Shown in pieces: positions 1-8,444 of a DNA stretch of 16,765 nt. The position numbers were made by a program, and so were the translations under genes. The DNA comes from SFJ001 sp045118955 (GTDB lineage: Bacteria > Bacillota > Clostridia > Oscillospirales > Ruminococcaceae), in NCBI GenBank assembly GCA_045118955.1, contig JBGVKB010000112.1, positions 1-16,765 of the forward strand, in the 5' to 3' direction. How positions within the stretch are numbered: the first letter of the stretch is position 1; every line of letters starts with the position of its first letter. The notes under the pieces were generated by a model. That model worked only from the letters and a program-made list of their open reading frames with translations. It did not search any database and was not told where the DNA came from.

Positions 1-30
1 TTAAGTATCGCAAAGTTGGGCAGGCTGCTG

Positions 31-36
31 TATAAT
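31..36 (+). promoter_or_regulatory. Possible -10 box for the MBL-fold nuclease gene
   Basis: A perfect TATAAT hexamer lies 68 nt upstream of the GTG start at 104, in a short AT-rich patch within GC-rich DNA. The hexamer 17 nt upstream (8-13, TCGCAA) is a poor match to TTGACA, and the TG lies directly against the hexamer instead of one base away, so the extended -10 is imperfect. The gene upstream is outside the window, so read-through cannot be excluded. Confidence 0.4.
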
Positions 37-103
37 AAAGAAAAAGGGGACGCGCCCGGGAACGCCCTGAGCCTCCGCCCCCACGGCAAGGGAGGTCGTT
101 TTC

Positions 104-1708
104 GTGAAACTTACCTTTTTAGGCGCGGCCCATGAGGTGACCGGCAGCTGTACGCTGCTGACCGCCTGCGGCCACAGCTATCTGATCGACTGCGGCATGG
201 AGCAGGGCCGCGACATCTACGAAAACCAGCCCCTGCCCATCGCTCCCGGTGAGCTGGACGGCATCATGCTCACCCACGCCCACATCGACCACTCCGGGCG
301 CATCCCGCTGATGGTCAAGCAGGGCTTCTCGGCACCCATCTACGCCACCAATATCACCACCCGCCTGTGCGACATCATGCTGCGGGACTCCGGCCACATT
401 CAGGAGTTCGAGGCCGAGTGGCGCAACCGCAAGGCCAAGCGCAGCGGCGAGGGGCTGTACGAGCCGCTGTACACCGTGCAGGACGCCATGGACGCGCTGC
501 GGCTGTTTGAGGGCTGCGACTACGGCGAGGAGGTGGAGCTGTGCCCCGGCATCCGCATCCGCTTCACCGACGTGGGGCATCTGCTCGGCTCGGCCAGCAT
601 TGAGGTGTGGGTCACCGAGAACGGCACCACCGAAAAGATCGTATTCTCCGGCGACATCGGCAATCTGGATCAGCCCATGCTGCGGGACCCCACCTATTTA
701 AAGGAAGCCGACTATGTGGTCATGGAGTCCACCTACGGCGACCGCACCCACGGCCCCAAGCCGGACTATGTGGGTGAGCTGACCGGCATCCTGCAGGAGA
801 CCTTCGACCGGGGCGGCAACGTGGTCATTCCGTCCTTCGCGGTGGGGCGCACCCAGGAGATGCTCTACTTCCTGCGGCAGATCAAGGAGGAGGGCCGCCT
901 GCGCGGGCATGAGGGCTTTACCGTCTATGTGGACAGCCCGCTGGCGGTGGAGGCCACCGGCATTTTTGACATCGGCGGGCGGGAGTGCTTCGACGCCGAG
1001 GCACTGGCCCTGCTGAACAAGGGGATCAACCCCATCCGTTTCCCCGGCCTGAAGACCACCGTCACCAGCGACGAGTCCCGGGCCATCAACTTCGATCCCG
1101 AGCCGAAGGTCATCCTGTCCGCCAGCGGTATGTGCGAGGCGGGCCGCATCCGCCACCACCTGAAGCACAACCTGTGGCGGCCGGAGTGTACCGTGCTGTT
1201 CGTGGGCTACCAGTCCGGCGGCACGCTGGGCCGCGCGCTGGTGGAGGGCGCTCAGCAGGTGCGTCTGTTCGGCGAGACCATTGAGGTGAAGGCCTCCATC
1301 CGGGTGATGAGCGGCATCAGCGGCCACGCCGACCAGAAGGGTCTGGAGACGTGGGTCCACAGCTTCGACCCCGCGCCCAAAAAGGTGTTTGTCGTCCACG
1401 GCGAGGACATGGTCACCGAGAGCTTTGCCGCCCGGCTGAACGGTCTGTTCGGGCTGGACGCGCAGGCCCCCTACAACGGCGCCATCTACGACACCGCCGA
1501 GGGCGTGTGGCTGGCGGAGGGCAACCACGAGCGCATCGTCCGCGCCCCGGCGGCGGGTGTGCGCAAGGTCAGCAGCGCCTTCCAGCGGCTGGTGGCGGCT
1601 GGGCAGCGGCTGGCGTCGGTCATTGCCCGCAGCGAGGGCTGTGCCAACAAGGATCTGGCCCGCTTTGCCGACCAGATCATCGCCCTGTGCGACAAGTGGG
1701 AGCCTTGA
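104..1708 (+). CDS. MBL-fold beta-CASP RNA-specificity metallo-hydrolase
   Basis: This 534-residue protein is a zinc-dependent metallo-beta-lactamase-fold nuclease of the beta-CASP/RMMBL type, related to CPSF73 and RNase J-like enzymes, and probably a cytoplasmic RNA-processing or RNA-decay nuclease. The metal signature THAHIDHSG (H58, H60, D62, H63) is followed by H159 (VGHLLGS), D184 (FSGDIG), the beta-CASP motif A acid E208 in MESTYG, motif B H408 in SGHAD and motif C H432 in VVHGE. A histidine at motif C is the form associated with RNA rather than DNA substrates. The length matches bacterial 'RNA specificity domain' proteins. The GTG start is chosen because AAGGGAGGT (88-96) ends 7 nt before it. 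The gene appears monocistronic in this window and is followed by a strong terminator. Exact substrates are unknown, and it is not RNase J itself, which has a different N-terminal sequence and a C-terminal domain. Confidence 0.93.
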   Translation: MKLTFLGAAHEVTGSCTLLTACGHSYLIDCGMEQGRDIYENQPLPIAPGELDGIMLTHAHIDHSGRIPLMVKQGFSAPIYATNITTRLCDIMLRDSGHIQEFEAEWRNRKAKRSGEGLYEPLYTVQDAMDALRLFEGCDYGEEVELCPGIRIRFTDVGHLLGSASIEVWVTENGTTEKIVFSGDIGNLDQPMLRDPTYLKEADYVVMESTYGDRTHGPKPDYVGELTGILQETFDRGGNVVIPSFAVGRTQEMLYFLRQIKEEGRLRGHEGFTVYVDSPLAVEATGIFDIGGRECFDAEALALLNKGINPIRFPGLKTTVTSDESRAINFDPEPKVILSASGMCEAGRIRHHLKHNLWRPECTVLFVGYQSGGTLGRALVEGAQQVRLFGETIEVKASIRVMSGISGHADQKGLETWVHSFDPAPKKVFVVHGEDMVTESFAARLNGLFGLDAQAPYNGAIYDTAEGVWLAEGNHERIVRAPAAGVRKVSSAFQRLVAAGQRLASVIARSEGCANKDLARFADQIIALCDKWEP

Positions 1709-1740
1709 CGGCTGCCTGAAGCTTTAGAATAAACAGCGAA

Positions 1741-1781
1741 CCGCCCCGGCGGGCCTTGCGGCCTGCCGGGGCGGTCTTTTT
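1741..1781. terminator. Intrinsic terminator between convergent genes
   Basis: A 15-bp stem (CCGCCCCGGCGGGCC paired with GGCCTGCCGGGGCGG, one G-T wobble) with a TTGC loop is followed by a T-rich tail (TCTTTTTAT) on the plus strand, making it a strong rho-independent terminator for the MBL-fold gene. The stop codon of the convergent minus-strand TIR gene lies about 5 nt away. The stem would also form in its transcript, but the minus-strand U-tract is weak. Confidence 0.88.
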
Positions 1782-1786
1782 ATGGG

Positions 1787-4700
1787 TCAGGGCGCGTCGG
1801 ACGGGCCGAACAGCGCGGCGAACCGGGCGAGGGCGGTCTGCAGGTCGGCCGTGTCATCGGCGCTCAGCGGCTCGGCGGTCTCCCGGATCAGCTCCGCAGA
1901 GGGCGGGGCGGGGAACTGCCGTGCCAGCTCGGCCACCTCCCCCAGCAGCGCCCGTGCCCGCTCGCCGCGGGCGGGGTCGCTCATGGCGGGGTGCAGGCCC
2001 ACACAGCGGAACAGCAGCCGGTACAGCGCGTCCGTCTCCTCCTTCAGCAGGCGGCCGCCCCGGGCGCTGACCAGCGGGCGGATGGCGGCAGGGGTGCCAT
2101 CGCACAGCGCTTCCAGCAGATCGGCGTGCCCGGCGAGGAAGAGGGCTTCGAACCATTCCTGCGACCCGGTCAGCAGCTCCAGATGGTTCTGCCGGTCGGC
2201 TTCGGCGGTCAGCGGGGCGCGGCTCAGCGCGGGCAGCATCCCGCACCACAGGCGGGCGGCCTGCTCGGTCTCGCCCAACTGCCGGTGCAGCCGCAGGATG
2301 GCCAGCAGACAGGGGTACAGCTCCCGACCGGCCTCGTCCCTCACGCAGGCCAGCACCCCGTACCAAGCGCCGAGGGCTTGCTCGGGCCGGCCCTGCTTCT
2401 CAAAGAGGTCGGCTTGCAGGCGGTTCAGCGTGCAGGTCAGCGCCCGGTCCTTGAGGGCGGCGCACAGCCCCTGACACCGATCCAGCAGCGCCTGCTCCTC
2501 CCGCCGCAGGTCAAGCCGCTCCGCCAGCTTTGCCTGTTCCAGCAGCCGGGGCAGGGCCTCGGCCGCGGGGGTACTCAGGGCGGGGTGGTCGGCCAGCTCC
2601 TCCATGCGGCGGTACAGGCCGTGGGCAGCCTGTGGCTGCCCGGTGCTCAGGCACAGCCGCGCCAGATCGCCGCAGGCCTTGTGGAGCGAGCGCACCTCGG
2701 CGGGGGTGCCGCAGCGCTGCACCAGCGTCTCGCACAGCTCCACCCGGCGGCTTTGCAGGATCTGCTTTGCGCCGCTCTCCAGCTCATAGCCGCAGAGGGC
2801 GAGGATCAGATCCAGCTCCTCGGCGGCGCGGTGCAGGTCGTCCAGTTGGCAGCGCAGGGCGAGCCGGCGGTCAATGAGCACCAGCGCCTTCAGGCAGTCG
2901 CTGCGGAGCGCGCCGCGCTTGCGCAGCATTCGGCTGCGGATCAGGTCGAAGCGCTGCCGCAGAAACTGCTCCCGCAGCTCCGCAGTGGGGTCGTGGGGGC
3001 TGGGCAGCTCCCGGCGGATGTCCTCGGCGCGGCGCACAAGCCCCGCGGCCTCGGCCTTTTGGTAGGGCATCCCGAGGCAGGCGGCCAGCGCTTCGCAGCA
3101 GGCCGCCAGCAGCGCCCGGTCGGCGGAGGTGCCCCGCCGCCGGGTCAGCACCTCGGCGGCGGCCAGTGCGCGGCGGCACAGCCCCTCGTCCCGCTCGGCC
3201 GCGGACAGGTTCAGAAGCCCCTCGACAAAGCACGCCAGATCGTCGGGCAGGGGCTGGCCCGCCACCAGTGCTTCCAGCTCGGCGAGGGCCTCCTCCCGGC
3301 GGTTGAGACAAGGGTCGAGCCGCACCAGCCGGGCGCGGTCGGCGGCGTGGGCGCGGCGGTCGGCGGGGGTGGGGTCAGGCAGCTCCGCGCGCAGGGCCAG
3401 CGCCTGCCGGAGCTGCTCTGCCAGTTCGTCCAGCCGCCCCGCCGTCCGTGCCTTGTCCGGGCCGGCGGGGCGGCTCCAAAGCTCCTCCAGCCCGGCCTGT
3501 GCCTCCGCGTCCAAAAGCTCCGCCTGCATCCGCAGCGCCCATGGCGCGCGCTCCGCTCCGCCCAGTGCCTTCAGCTCCCGGCGGGCCTGCCGGTACAGAT
3601 GGGCGGCGCGGCCGGGGTCGCCCTCCGCGCGGCGCACCCGCGCCATGTCCCGATCATAGCGCAGCAGGGCAGGGGCGGGGTCCTCGGGGCAGAGCTGATG
3701 CAGCTCAACGAGCAGCGCCTGTTCCAGCAGCTCGGCGGCGGGGGCGGTCTGCCCCTGCGCCAGCAGCACCTCTGCCCGCACGCGGCAGGCGGCGACCTGT
3801 GCGGCCAGCAGCTCTCCGTCCCGGGCTTGGGGCAGCCCCTCCAGACAGTCGAGGGCGGTCTGCGCCGCCTCGCTCAGTCGGCCGAGGGCATGGTATCGCT
3901 CGGCAAGGCGGCTGCGGCACAGGGTCAGCTCGGCGGCGCGGGGGTCGGTCGGCTCCATCGCGGCGGCAAGCCGTGCCAGCTCCAGCGCGATGCTCAGGCA
4001 GTCGGCGGCACTCCGGGGGTCGAGGGCGGGGCGGTGGGTCTCCACCGCTGTGCGGATGCGCCGCGCCAACCCGCCGTTCATGGCGACGCTGAGGTACGGC
4101 TTCTCCATGCCGCAGGCCGCCAGCAGACCGGGCAGACAGGCGGCCTCGTACAGGCTCATGCCCTGCACGTCCCGCTCAAACAGCCGGAACAGTCCCTCGG
4201 CCAGCCGACGATGCCCGGCGGCGGTGCTGCAGCCAAAGCGCCCGGCCTGCCCGCCGGCCAGCCAGTCGCACAGGTATTTGTGGGAGAAGGTCAGCGTCCC
4301 GCCGGCGGTGCGCAGCAGCACCCCCACCCGGCGGGTGAAGTCCCCCAGCGTGTCCTCGTCCCAGTCCAGCACCCGGCACAGGGTGGCGGCGGGCAGGGGG
4401 GCGGGGGCGGCCAGCAGCAGCCCCAGCGCGGGGCGAAAGCGCATCCGGTATTCGGCCTCGTCCGGGAAGAACCACCCGAACCAGTGATGGAACACCTGCC
4501 CCAGTCCGGTGGGCAGGGCGTCCGGCTCGTCTAAGCTGAGCCGCCCGGCCAGCAGCCCCTCGCACACGAGCCGCGCGTACAGGAAGATGCCGCCGCTGCG
4601 GCGGGTCAGCTCCTCCAGCGCGGCGGGCCAGCCGGGCTGTGCGGCAAAGCGGGGGCCGAGCACCTCCTCAAAATAGGCGCGCAGGTCGGCGCGGTTCTCC

Positions 4701-5905
4701 TCGCCGTCCCCGTTCAGCGCAAAGCAGTCCTCCTGTCCCAGTGCGGCGGTGACCGCGGCCACCCGGCGGCTGGTGACCAGCACCCGCAGCCAGCCGGGCA
4801 GGCGGGGCACATACCGGGCCAGCACCTCAGCCAGCGCGTTGTGCTCGGCGCGGCCGCACTCGTCCAGCCCGTCGATCAGGATGCACAGAGTCTCATGCCC
4901 GCCGTCCACCGTGGTGCTGAGCGGCTCGGCCAGCAGCAGATCGAACAGCTCGGAGGGGTTCAGGGCGCTCAGATCCCGCGCCCACTCCAGCCGGTCGGCC
5001 AGCACCACCCGGTAGGCGGGCAGGCGGCAGGCCAGCAGGTAGGCCAGCGTCTGGATGACGGTGCGCGGGTCGTTGTAGTGGGGGCGGCCCTGCTCACAGA
5101 ACAGCCCCGCCGCCGCCCGGGGGTTGTAGTGCAGGTAGTGGGCGGCGAAGGCGCTCTTGCCCACGCCCGGGTCGCCGTACAGCACGCACAGACGGGGGCC
5201 GGCGGGGTCGTCCAGCCATGCCTCCACCTGCTCGGTCAGCCACGCGCGGCCCACAAAGCGCTGGGCCAGCAGATGCTTCTGCTTCGCGGTGTCGTGGCAG
5301 ACGGTCAGCTTGCCGCGCACCGCCTCGATCTGCCCGGCAAAGCGGTAGCTCTCGTCGCTCTCCAGCATCTCGAAGAGCTGCTCCATCCGCTCGCCGAACC
5401 AGCGCTCAAAGGTCTCCTCACCCTGCGCCATCCGGGTGCGCCAGTCATGCATATCCAGCCACTGGATGTGGCACACCGAGGCGGGGGGCTGCACCTGCGC
5501 CTCCTCCTCCAGCAGGATGGTGTGGATGTTGCCGCCCCGCACCCCCACGGCGATGCTCAGCTCGTCCAGACACACGCCCGGCTGACGCACCGAGTGGCGG
5601 GACAGGCAGGCCACAACGCCGTTGCTGGAGGCCACCCCGCTGGCGATGCGCTCCCGCCAGTCGCTGCCGCGGCGGATGTGGTCCGCGTCGAACCAGACCT
5701 GATGCCCCCGGCGGCGCAGGGCGTCGGCGATGCGGGCGCAGATGACCTGCTCCGGGTGCCCGTAGCTTAAAAAGAGCTTCATGGCGCGGAAGGGCTTAGG
5801 CGCGGCGGCAAAGCGGGCGCCGCATTCACTGCACAGGCAGACCTCGCCCTTGGTGAAGATCTCGTCAGAGCCGCACTTGGGGCAGATGAGGGAGGTGTTT
5901 GACAT
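1787..5905 (-). CDS. Zinc ribbon-TIR-STAND NTPase-TPR protein (NLR-like)
   Basis: A 1372-residue multidomain protein. Residues 8-28 form a zinc ribbon (C8-x2-C11 and C25-x2-C28). Residues 42 to about 175 are a TIR domain (FLSYGH at 45-50; CLDEL at 112-116, where E115 is the likely NADase glutamate). After RFVGR (216-220) comes a STAND/NACHT-like P-loop NTPase: Walker A GDPGVGKS (244-251), Walker B ILIDGLDE (342-349), sensor VTSR (377-380) and SGGIFLYARLVCEG (437-450). From about 480 onward it is helical with TPR-like repeats. Known: bacterial TIR domains can cleave or convert NAD+, and STAND proteins act as oligomerising switches, including antiphage sensors. Inference: a self-contained defence protein in which the TPR array senses a phage or host cue. 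A regulatory role is also possible. The ATG has AAAGGAG 8 nt upstream; an internal start at M42 would drop the zinc ribbon but lacks a visible RBS. It is a single gene, divergent from recQ. Confidence 0.9.
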   Translation of the reverse strand: MSNTSLICPKCGSDEIFTKGEVCLCSECGARFAAAPKPFRAMKLFLSYGHPEQVICARIADALRRRGHQVWFDADHIRRGSDWRERIASGVASSNGVVACLSRHSVRQPGVCLDELSIAVGVRGGNIHTILLEEEAQVQPPASVCHIQWLDMHDWRTRMAQGEETFERWFGERMEQLFEMLESDESYRFAGQIEAVRGKLTVCHDTAKQKHLLAQRFVGRAWLTEQVEAWLDDPAGPRLCVLYGDPGVGKSAFAAHYLHYNPRAAAGLFCEQGRPHYNDPRTVIQTLAYLLACRLPAYRVVLADRLEWARDLSALNPSELFDLLLAEPLSTTVDGGHETLCILIDGLDECGRAEHNALAEVLARYVPRLPGWLRVLVTSRRVAAVTAALGQEDCFALNGDGEENRADLRAYFEEVLGPRFAAQPGWPAALEELTRRSGGIFLYARLVCEGLLAGRLSLDEPDALPTGLGQVFHHWFGWFFPDEAEYRMRFRPALGLLLAAPAPLPAATLCRVLDWDEDTLGDFTRRVGVLLRTAGGTLTFSHKYLCDWLAGGQAGRFGCSTAAGHRRLAEGLFRLFERDVQGMSLYEAACLPGLLAACGMEKPYLSVAMNGGLARRIRTAVETHRPALDPRSAADCLSIALELARLAAAMEPTDPRAAELTLCRSRLAERYHALGRLSEAAQTALDCLEGLPQARDGELLAAQVAACRVRAEVLLAQGQTAPAAELLEQALLVELHQLCPEDPAPALLRYDRDMARVRRAEGDPGRAAHLYRQARRELKALGGAERAPWALRMQAELLDAEAQAGLEELWSRPAGPDKARTAGRLDELAEQLRQALALRAELPDPTPADRRAHAADRARLVRLDPCLNRREEALAELEALVAGQPLPDDLACFVEGLLNLSAAERDEGLCRRALAAAEVLTRRRGTSADRALLAACCEALAACLGMPYQKAEAAGLVRRAEDIRRELPSPHDPTAELREQFLRQRFDLIRSRMLRKRGALRSDCLKALVLIDRRLALRCQLDDLHRAAEELDLILALCGYELESGAKQILQSRRVELCETLVQRCGTPAEVRSLHKACGDLARLCLSTGQPQAAHGLYRRMEELADHPALSTPAAEALPRLLEQAKLAERLDLRREEQALLDRCQGLCAALKDRALTCTLNRLQADLFEKQGRPEQALGAWYGVLACVRDEAGRELYPCLLAILRLHRQLGETEQAARLWCGMLPALSRAPLTAEADRQNHLELLTGSQEWFEALFLAGHADLLEALCDGTPAAIRPLVSARGGRLLKEETDALYRLLFRCVGLHPAMSDPARGERARALLGEVAELARQFPAPPSAELIRETAEPLSADDTADLQTALARFAALFGPSDAP

Positions 5906-5996
5906 GGTGGGGTCTCCTTTCCGGGAGAGGTGAAGATTCGTTCAAGGGCTTCTCGCCGCCGGGGCGGCATTGTCGGACGGGTTCGTTTATATATGT

Positions 5997-6006
5997 AGTA
6001 TAGCAG
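5997..6006 (-). promoter_or_regulatory. Extended -10 promoter for the TIR-STAND gene
   Basis: On the minus strand the sequence reads TGCTATACT, an extended -10 element (TATACT at 5997-6002 preceded by TGC), giving a leader of roughly 85 nt before the ATG at 5905. No TTGACA-like -35 is found 17 nt upstream, where the DNA is almost pure G+C. It lies in the divergent 202-nt region shared with recQ. The only plus-strand candidate there is a weak TATCAT at 6070-6075 without a -35. Confidence 0.5.
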
Positions 6007-6107
6007 GGCGGGCGGTGCGGCGCGGGGTTTTTTGCCGGCCCCCCCTGGCCCGCCGCCGCCCCTTTGGGGTATCATAGAGCAGAACGATCACACAGGAGGT
6101 CACCGCC

Positions 6108-7712
6108 TTGCAGCATCCCATCCCGGACAATTCCATCCTTTACGGCACCTTGCGTCAGGTGTTCGGCTACGACAGCTTTCGCCCCGGCCAGCAGGAGCTG
6201 GTGGAGGCCCTGCTGGCGGGGCAGGACGCGCTGGGGGTGATGCCCACCGGCGCGGGCAAGAGCCTGTGCTTTCAGCTCCCCGCCCTGCTGATGGAGGGGA
6301 TCACGGTGGTGGTGTCGCCGCTGGTGTCCCTGATGAACGACCAGGTCACCGCGCTGGTGGCCATGGGGGTGCGGGCGGCCTACTTCAACCAGTCCCTGAC
6401 CCCGGGGCAGTACCAGAAGGCGCTGGGCCTCGCCATGCAGGGCCGCTACAAGATCATCTATGTGGCCCCCGAGCGGCTGAATACCCCTCGCTTTCAGGCG
6501 CTGGCCCAGACGGTGCCCATCGACATGGTGGTGGTGGACGAGGCCCACTGCGTCAGCCAGTGGGGCATGAACTTCCGCCCGGACTATCTGGCCATTGCGG
6601 ACTTCATCGCCGGGCTGCCCAAACGGCCGGTGGTGGCGGCCTTCACCGCCACGGCCACCGGGCGGGTGCGGGCGGACATGGTGGAGCTGCTGCGGCTGGC
6701 CGACCCGGTGCAGGTGACCACCGGCTTTGACCGCCCGAACCTGTACTTCGGGGTGGTGAAGCCCCGAAAAAAGGACGATGCCCTGCTGGAGCTGCTGGCC
6801 GAACACGGGGAGGAGAGCGCCATCGTCTACTGTGCCACCCGCAAGGAGACCGAGCGGGTGGCCGGGCTGCTCACCGACCGGGGCATCGACGCCCGCGCCT
6901 ACCACGCGGGCATGGAGCAGGAGGACCGCCGCCGCAATCAGGAGGACTTCGTCTTTGACCGCGCCCGGGTGATGGTGGCCACCAACGCCTTCGGCATGGG
7001 CATCGACAAGTCCAACGTGCGGCTGGTGGTGCACTACAATATGCCCAAGGATCTGGAGAGCTATTATCAGGAGGCGGGCCGCGCCGGCCGGGACGGCGAG
7101 GCGGCGGACTGCATCCTGCTGTACGCGCCCCGGGACGTGAAGCTGGCGGAGTTCCTCATCGAGAAGTCCGAGCCGGCCCCGGGGCTGACCGAGGATCAGC
7201 AGGCGGCACTGTTGGAAAACGACCGGGAGAAGCTGCGTCAGATGACCTTCTACAGCACCACCTCCGCCTGTCTGCGGGGCAGGGTGCGGCGCTATTTCGG
7301 CGAATACGCCCCCGCCGACTGCGGGTACTGCTCCAACTGCGCCCCCCGCGCCGGGCTGCAGGCGCTGGAGCGGCAGCCGGACTGGGAGTTCGAATACGAT
7401 CAGGAGGCCGAGCGCCGCGCCGCCGCCGACCGGGCCGCCGCCCGCCGCCGCACCGCCGCACAGCAGGACGGTCTGCCCTACGACACCGACCTGTACGCCC
7501 GCCTGAAGGAGCTGCGGGGCATCCTCGCCCGCAAGCAGGGGGTGCCCGCCTATGTGGTGTTCACCGACGCCACCCTGCGGGCCATGTGCCGGATGCAGCC
7601 GCAGGATCTGGCCGCCATGAGCCGGGTGCCCGGCGTGGGCGAGAGCAAGCTGCGCCGCTATGGGCCGGACTTTTTGACCGAGATCCACGCATGGAAGACC
7701 GGGCAGGCGTGA
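6108..7712 (+). CDS. recQ: RecQ-family ATP-dependent DNA helicase (HRDC, no visible winged helix)
   Basis: This 534-residue superfamily 2 helicase would unwind DNA 3'-5' during recombination and replication-fork repair. Visible elements are the FRPGQ motif (24-28), Walker A MPTGAGKS (45-52), DEAH (144-147) with the RecQ aromatic-rich loop CVSQWGMNFRPDY (148-160), TATAT (180-184), QEAGRAGRDG (321-330), a four-cysteine zinc site (C388, C405, C408, C411) and a C-terminal HRDC domain (about 460-530). Only about 48 low-complexity Arg/Ala-rich residues separate the zinc site from HRDC, too few for the RQC winged helix of E. coli RecQ (about 609 residues). The start is TTG, chosen because AGGAGGT (6094-6100) ends 7 nt before it. 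The next gene starts 32 nt downstream with no terminator between, so the two are probably co-transcribed. Confidence 0.95.
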   Translation: MQHPIPDNSILYGTLRQVFGYDSFRPGQQELVEALLAGQDALGVMPTGAGKSLCFQLPALLMEGITVVVSPLVSLMNDQVTALVAMGVRAAYFNQSLTPGQYQKALGLAMQGRYKIIYVAPERLNTPRFQALAQTVPIDMVVVDEAHCVSQWGMNFRPDYLAIADFIAGLPKRPVVAAFTATATGRVRADMVELLRLADPVQVTTGFDRPNLYFGVVKPRKKDDALLELLAEHGEESAIVYCATRKETERVAGLLTDRGIDARAYHAGMEQEDRRRNQEDFVFDRARVMVATNAFGMGIDKSNVRLVVHYNMPKDLESYYQEAGRAGRDGEAADCILLYAPRDVKLAEFLIEKSEPAPGLTEDQQAALLENDREKLRQMTFYSTTSACLRGRVRRYFGEYAPADCGYCSNCAPRAGLQALERQPDWEFEYDQEAERRAAADRAAARRRTAAQQDGLPYDTDLYARLKELRGILARKQGVPAYVVFTDATLRAMCRMQPQDLAAMSRVPGVGESKLRRYGPDFLTEIHAWKTGQA

Positions 7713-7744
7713 CCCGCCGCCCGCAGTCTGTAAGGAGAACGACG

Positions 7745-8275
7745 ATGCATCCCATCAAACACTTCCAGACCATCACCCGTCACAAGCTGCTGGTGATGAA
7801 ATACTGCTTCCGGGTGGGCCTGTACTGGCAGGGCCTCACCCACGACCTGAGCAAGTACAGCCCGGTGGAGTTCCTTGTGGGCGCGAAGTACTGGCAGGGC
7901 GACCACAGCCCCAACGAGGTGGAACGGGAGGAAAAGGGCTACAGCTCGAGCTGGCTGCACCACAAGGGGCGCAACAAGCACCATCTGGAATATTGGATCG
8001 ACTACACCGGCACCAACGACTGCCCCATGGACGGCATGAAGATCCCGGTGAAGTACGTGGCCGAGATGGTCTGCGACCGGCTGGCCGCCAGCCGCATCTA
8101 CCGGGGCGCGGCCTATCAGGACGGGGACGCGTGGGCGTATTACGAAAAGAGCCGCCGCCACTACCTGCTGCACCCCGAGACCCGCGCGCTGCTGGAGAGC
8201 CTTCTGCTGATGCTGCGGGACGAGGGCGAGGACGCCACCCTGGATTACATCAAGCACACCGTGCTGAAAAAGTAA
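7745..8275 (+). CDS. DUF5662-like HD-type protein
   Basis: A 176-residue soluble protein that I recognise as resembling the DUF5662 family of Clostridia. It contains THDLSKYSP (32-40; H33-D34), paired histidines H72-H73 and H79-H80 (HHKGRNKHH), and D111 in MVCDRLAASRIY. This His/Asp spacing in a mostly helical protein resembles an HD-superfamily metal-dependent phosphohydrolase, which is an inference; no substrate is known. The ATG at 7745 is chosen over an upstream in-frame start at 7586 because AAGGAG (7732-7737) lies 7 nt before it and the upstream start would run deep into recQ. It is the second gene of a likely recQ operon and is closed by a terminator. Confidence 0.85.
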   Translation: MHPIKHFQTITRHKLLVMKYCFRVGLYWQGLTHDLSKYSPVEFLVGAKYWQGDHSPNEVEREEKGYSSSWLHHKGRNKHHLEYWIDYTGTNDCPMDGMKIPVKYVAEMVCDRLAASRIYRGAAYQDGDAWAYYEKSRRHYLLHPETRALLESLLLMLRDEGEDATLDYIKHTVLKK

Positions 8276-8279
8276 GTGT

Positions 8280-8307
8280 GCCCGCCCCCTGCCGGGGCGG
8301 GCTTTTT
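8280..8307 (+). terminator. Intrinsic terminator of the recQ operon
   Basis: A perfect 9-bp GC stem (GCCCGCCCC at 8280-8288 with GGGGCGGGC at 8294-8302), a 5-nt loop and TTTTT at 8303-8307. It begins a few bases after the stop codon of the DUF5662-like gene. Confidence 0.9.
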
Positions 8308-8344
8308 GCGGCCGTATGACTTTTGCGCCCCCCGCGCGAAAGAG

Positions 8345-8373
8345 TGTACAAAGCCCGGCGGGCGTGTTATAAT
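8345..8373 (+). promoter_or_regulatory. Sigma-A-like promoter of the XpaC-like gene
   Basis: TGTACA (8345-8350, four of six matches to TTGACA), a 17-nt spacer and a perfect TATAAT (8368-8373) preceded by TGT, giving an extended -10. It lies just downstream of the recQ operon terminator and about 70 nt before the ATG at 8445, so the XpaC-like gene is an independent transcription unit. Confidence 0.8.
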
Positions 8374-8444
8374 TTTGGAAAGCAAAGCGCGGGGGTGCGC
8401 CCCGCCGCCATACAGGCCGCCGACCCGGCCAAAGGAGAACTGAA

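Noticed and set aside
1991..4534. 847-codon plus-strand open frame antisense to the TIR-STAND gene
   Set aside because: It is rich in Gln/Gly/Ala low-complexity sequence with no domain motif and no RBS, and it lies wholly opposite a gene with clear TIR and STAND motifs. Long antisense frames are expected at this GC content.
6072..7688. 538-codon minus-strand frame opposite recQ
   Set aside because: It is exactly antisense to an unambiguous RecQ helicase and has no recognisable motif.
7586..7744. Upstream in-frame extension of the DUF5662-like protein
   Set aside because: The extension overlaps recQ, reads as Arg/Ala/Gly-rich shadow sequence, and the ATG at 7745 has a good RBS.
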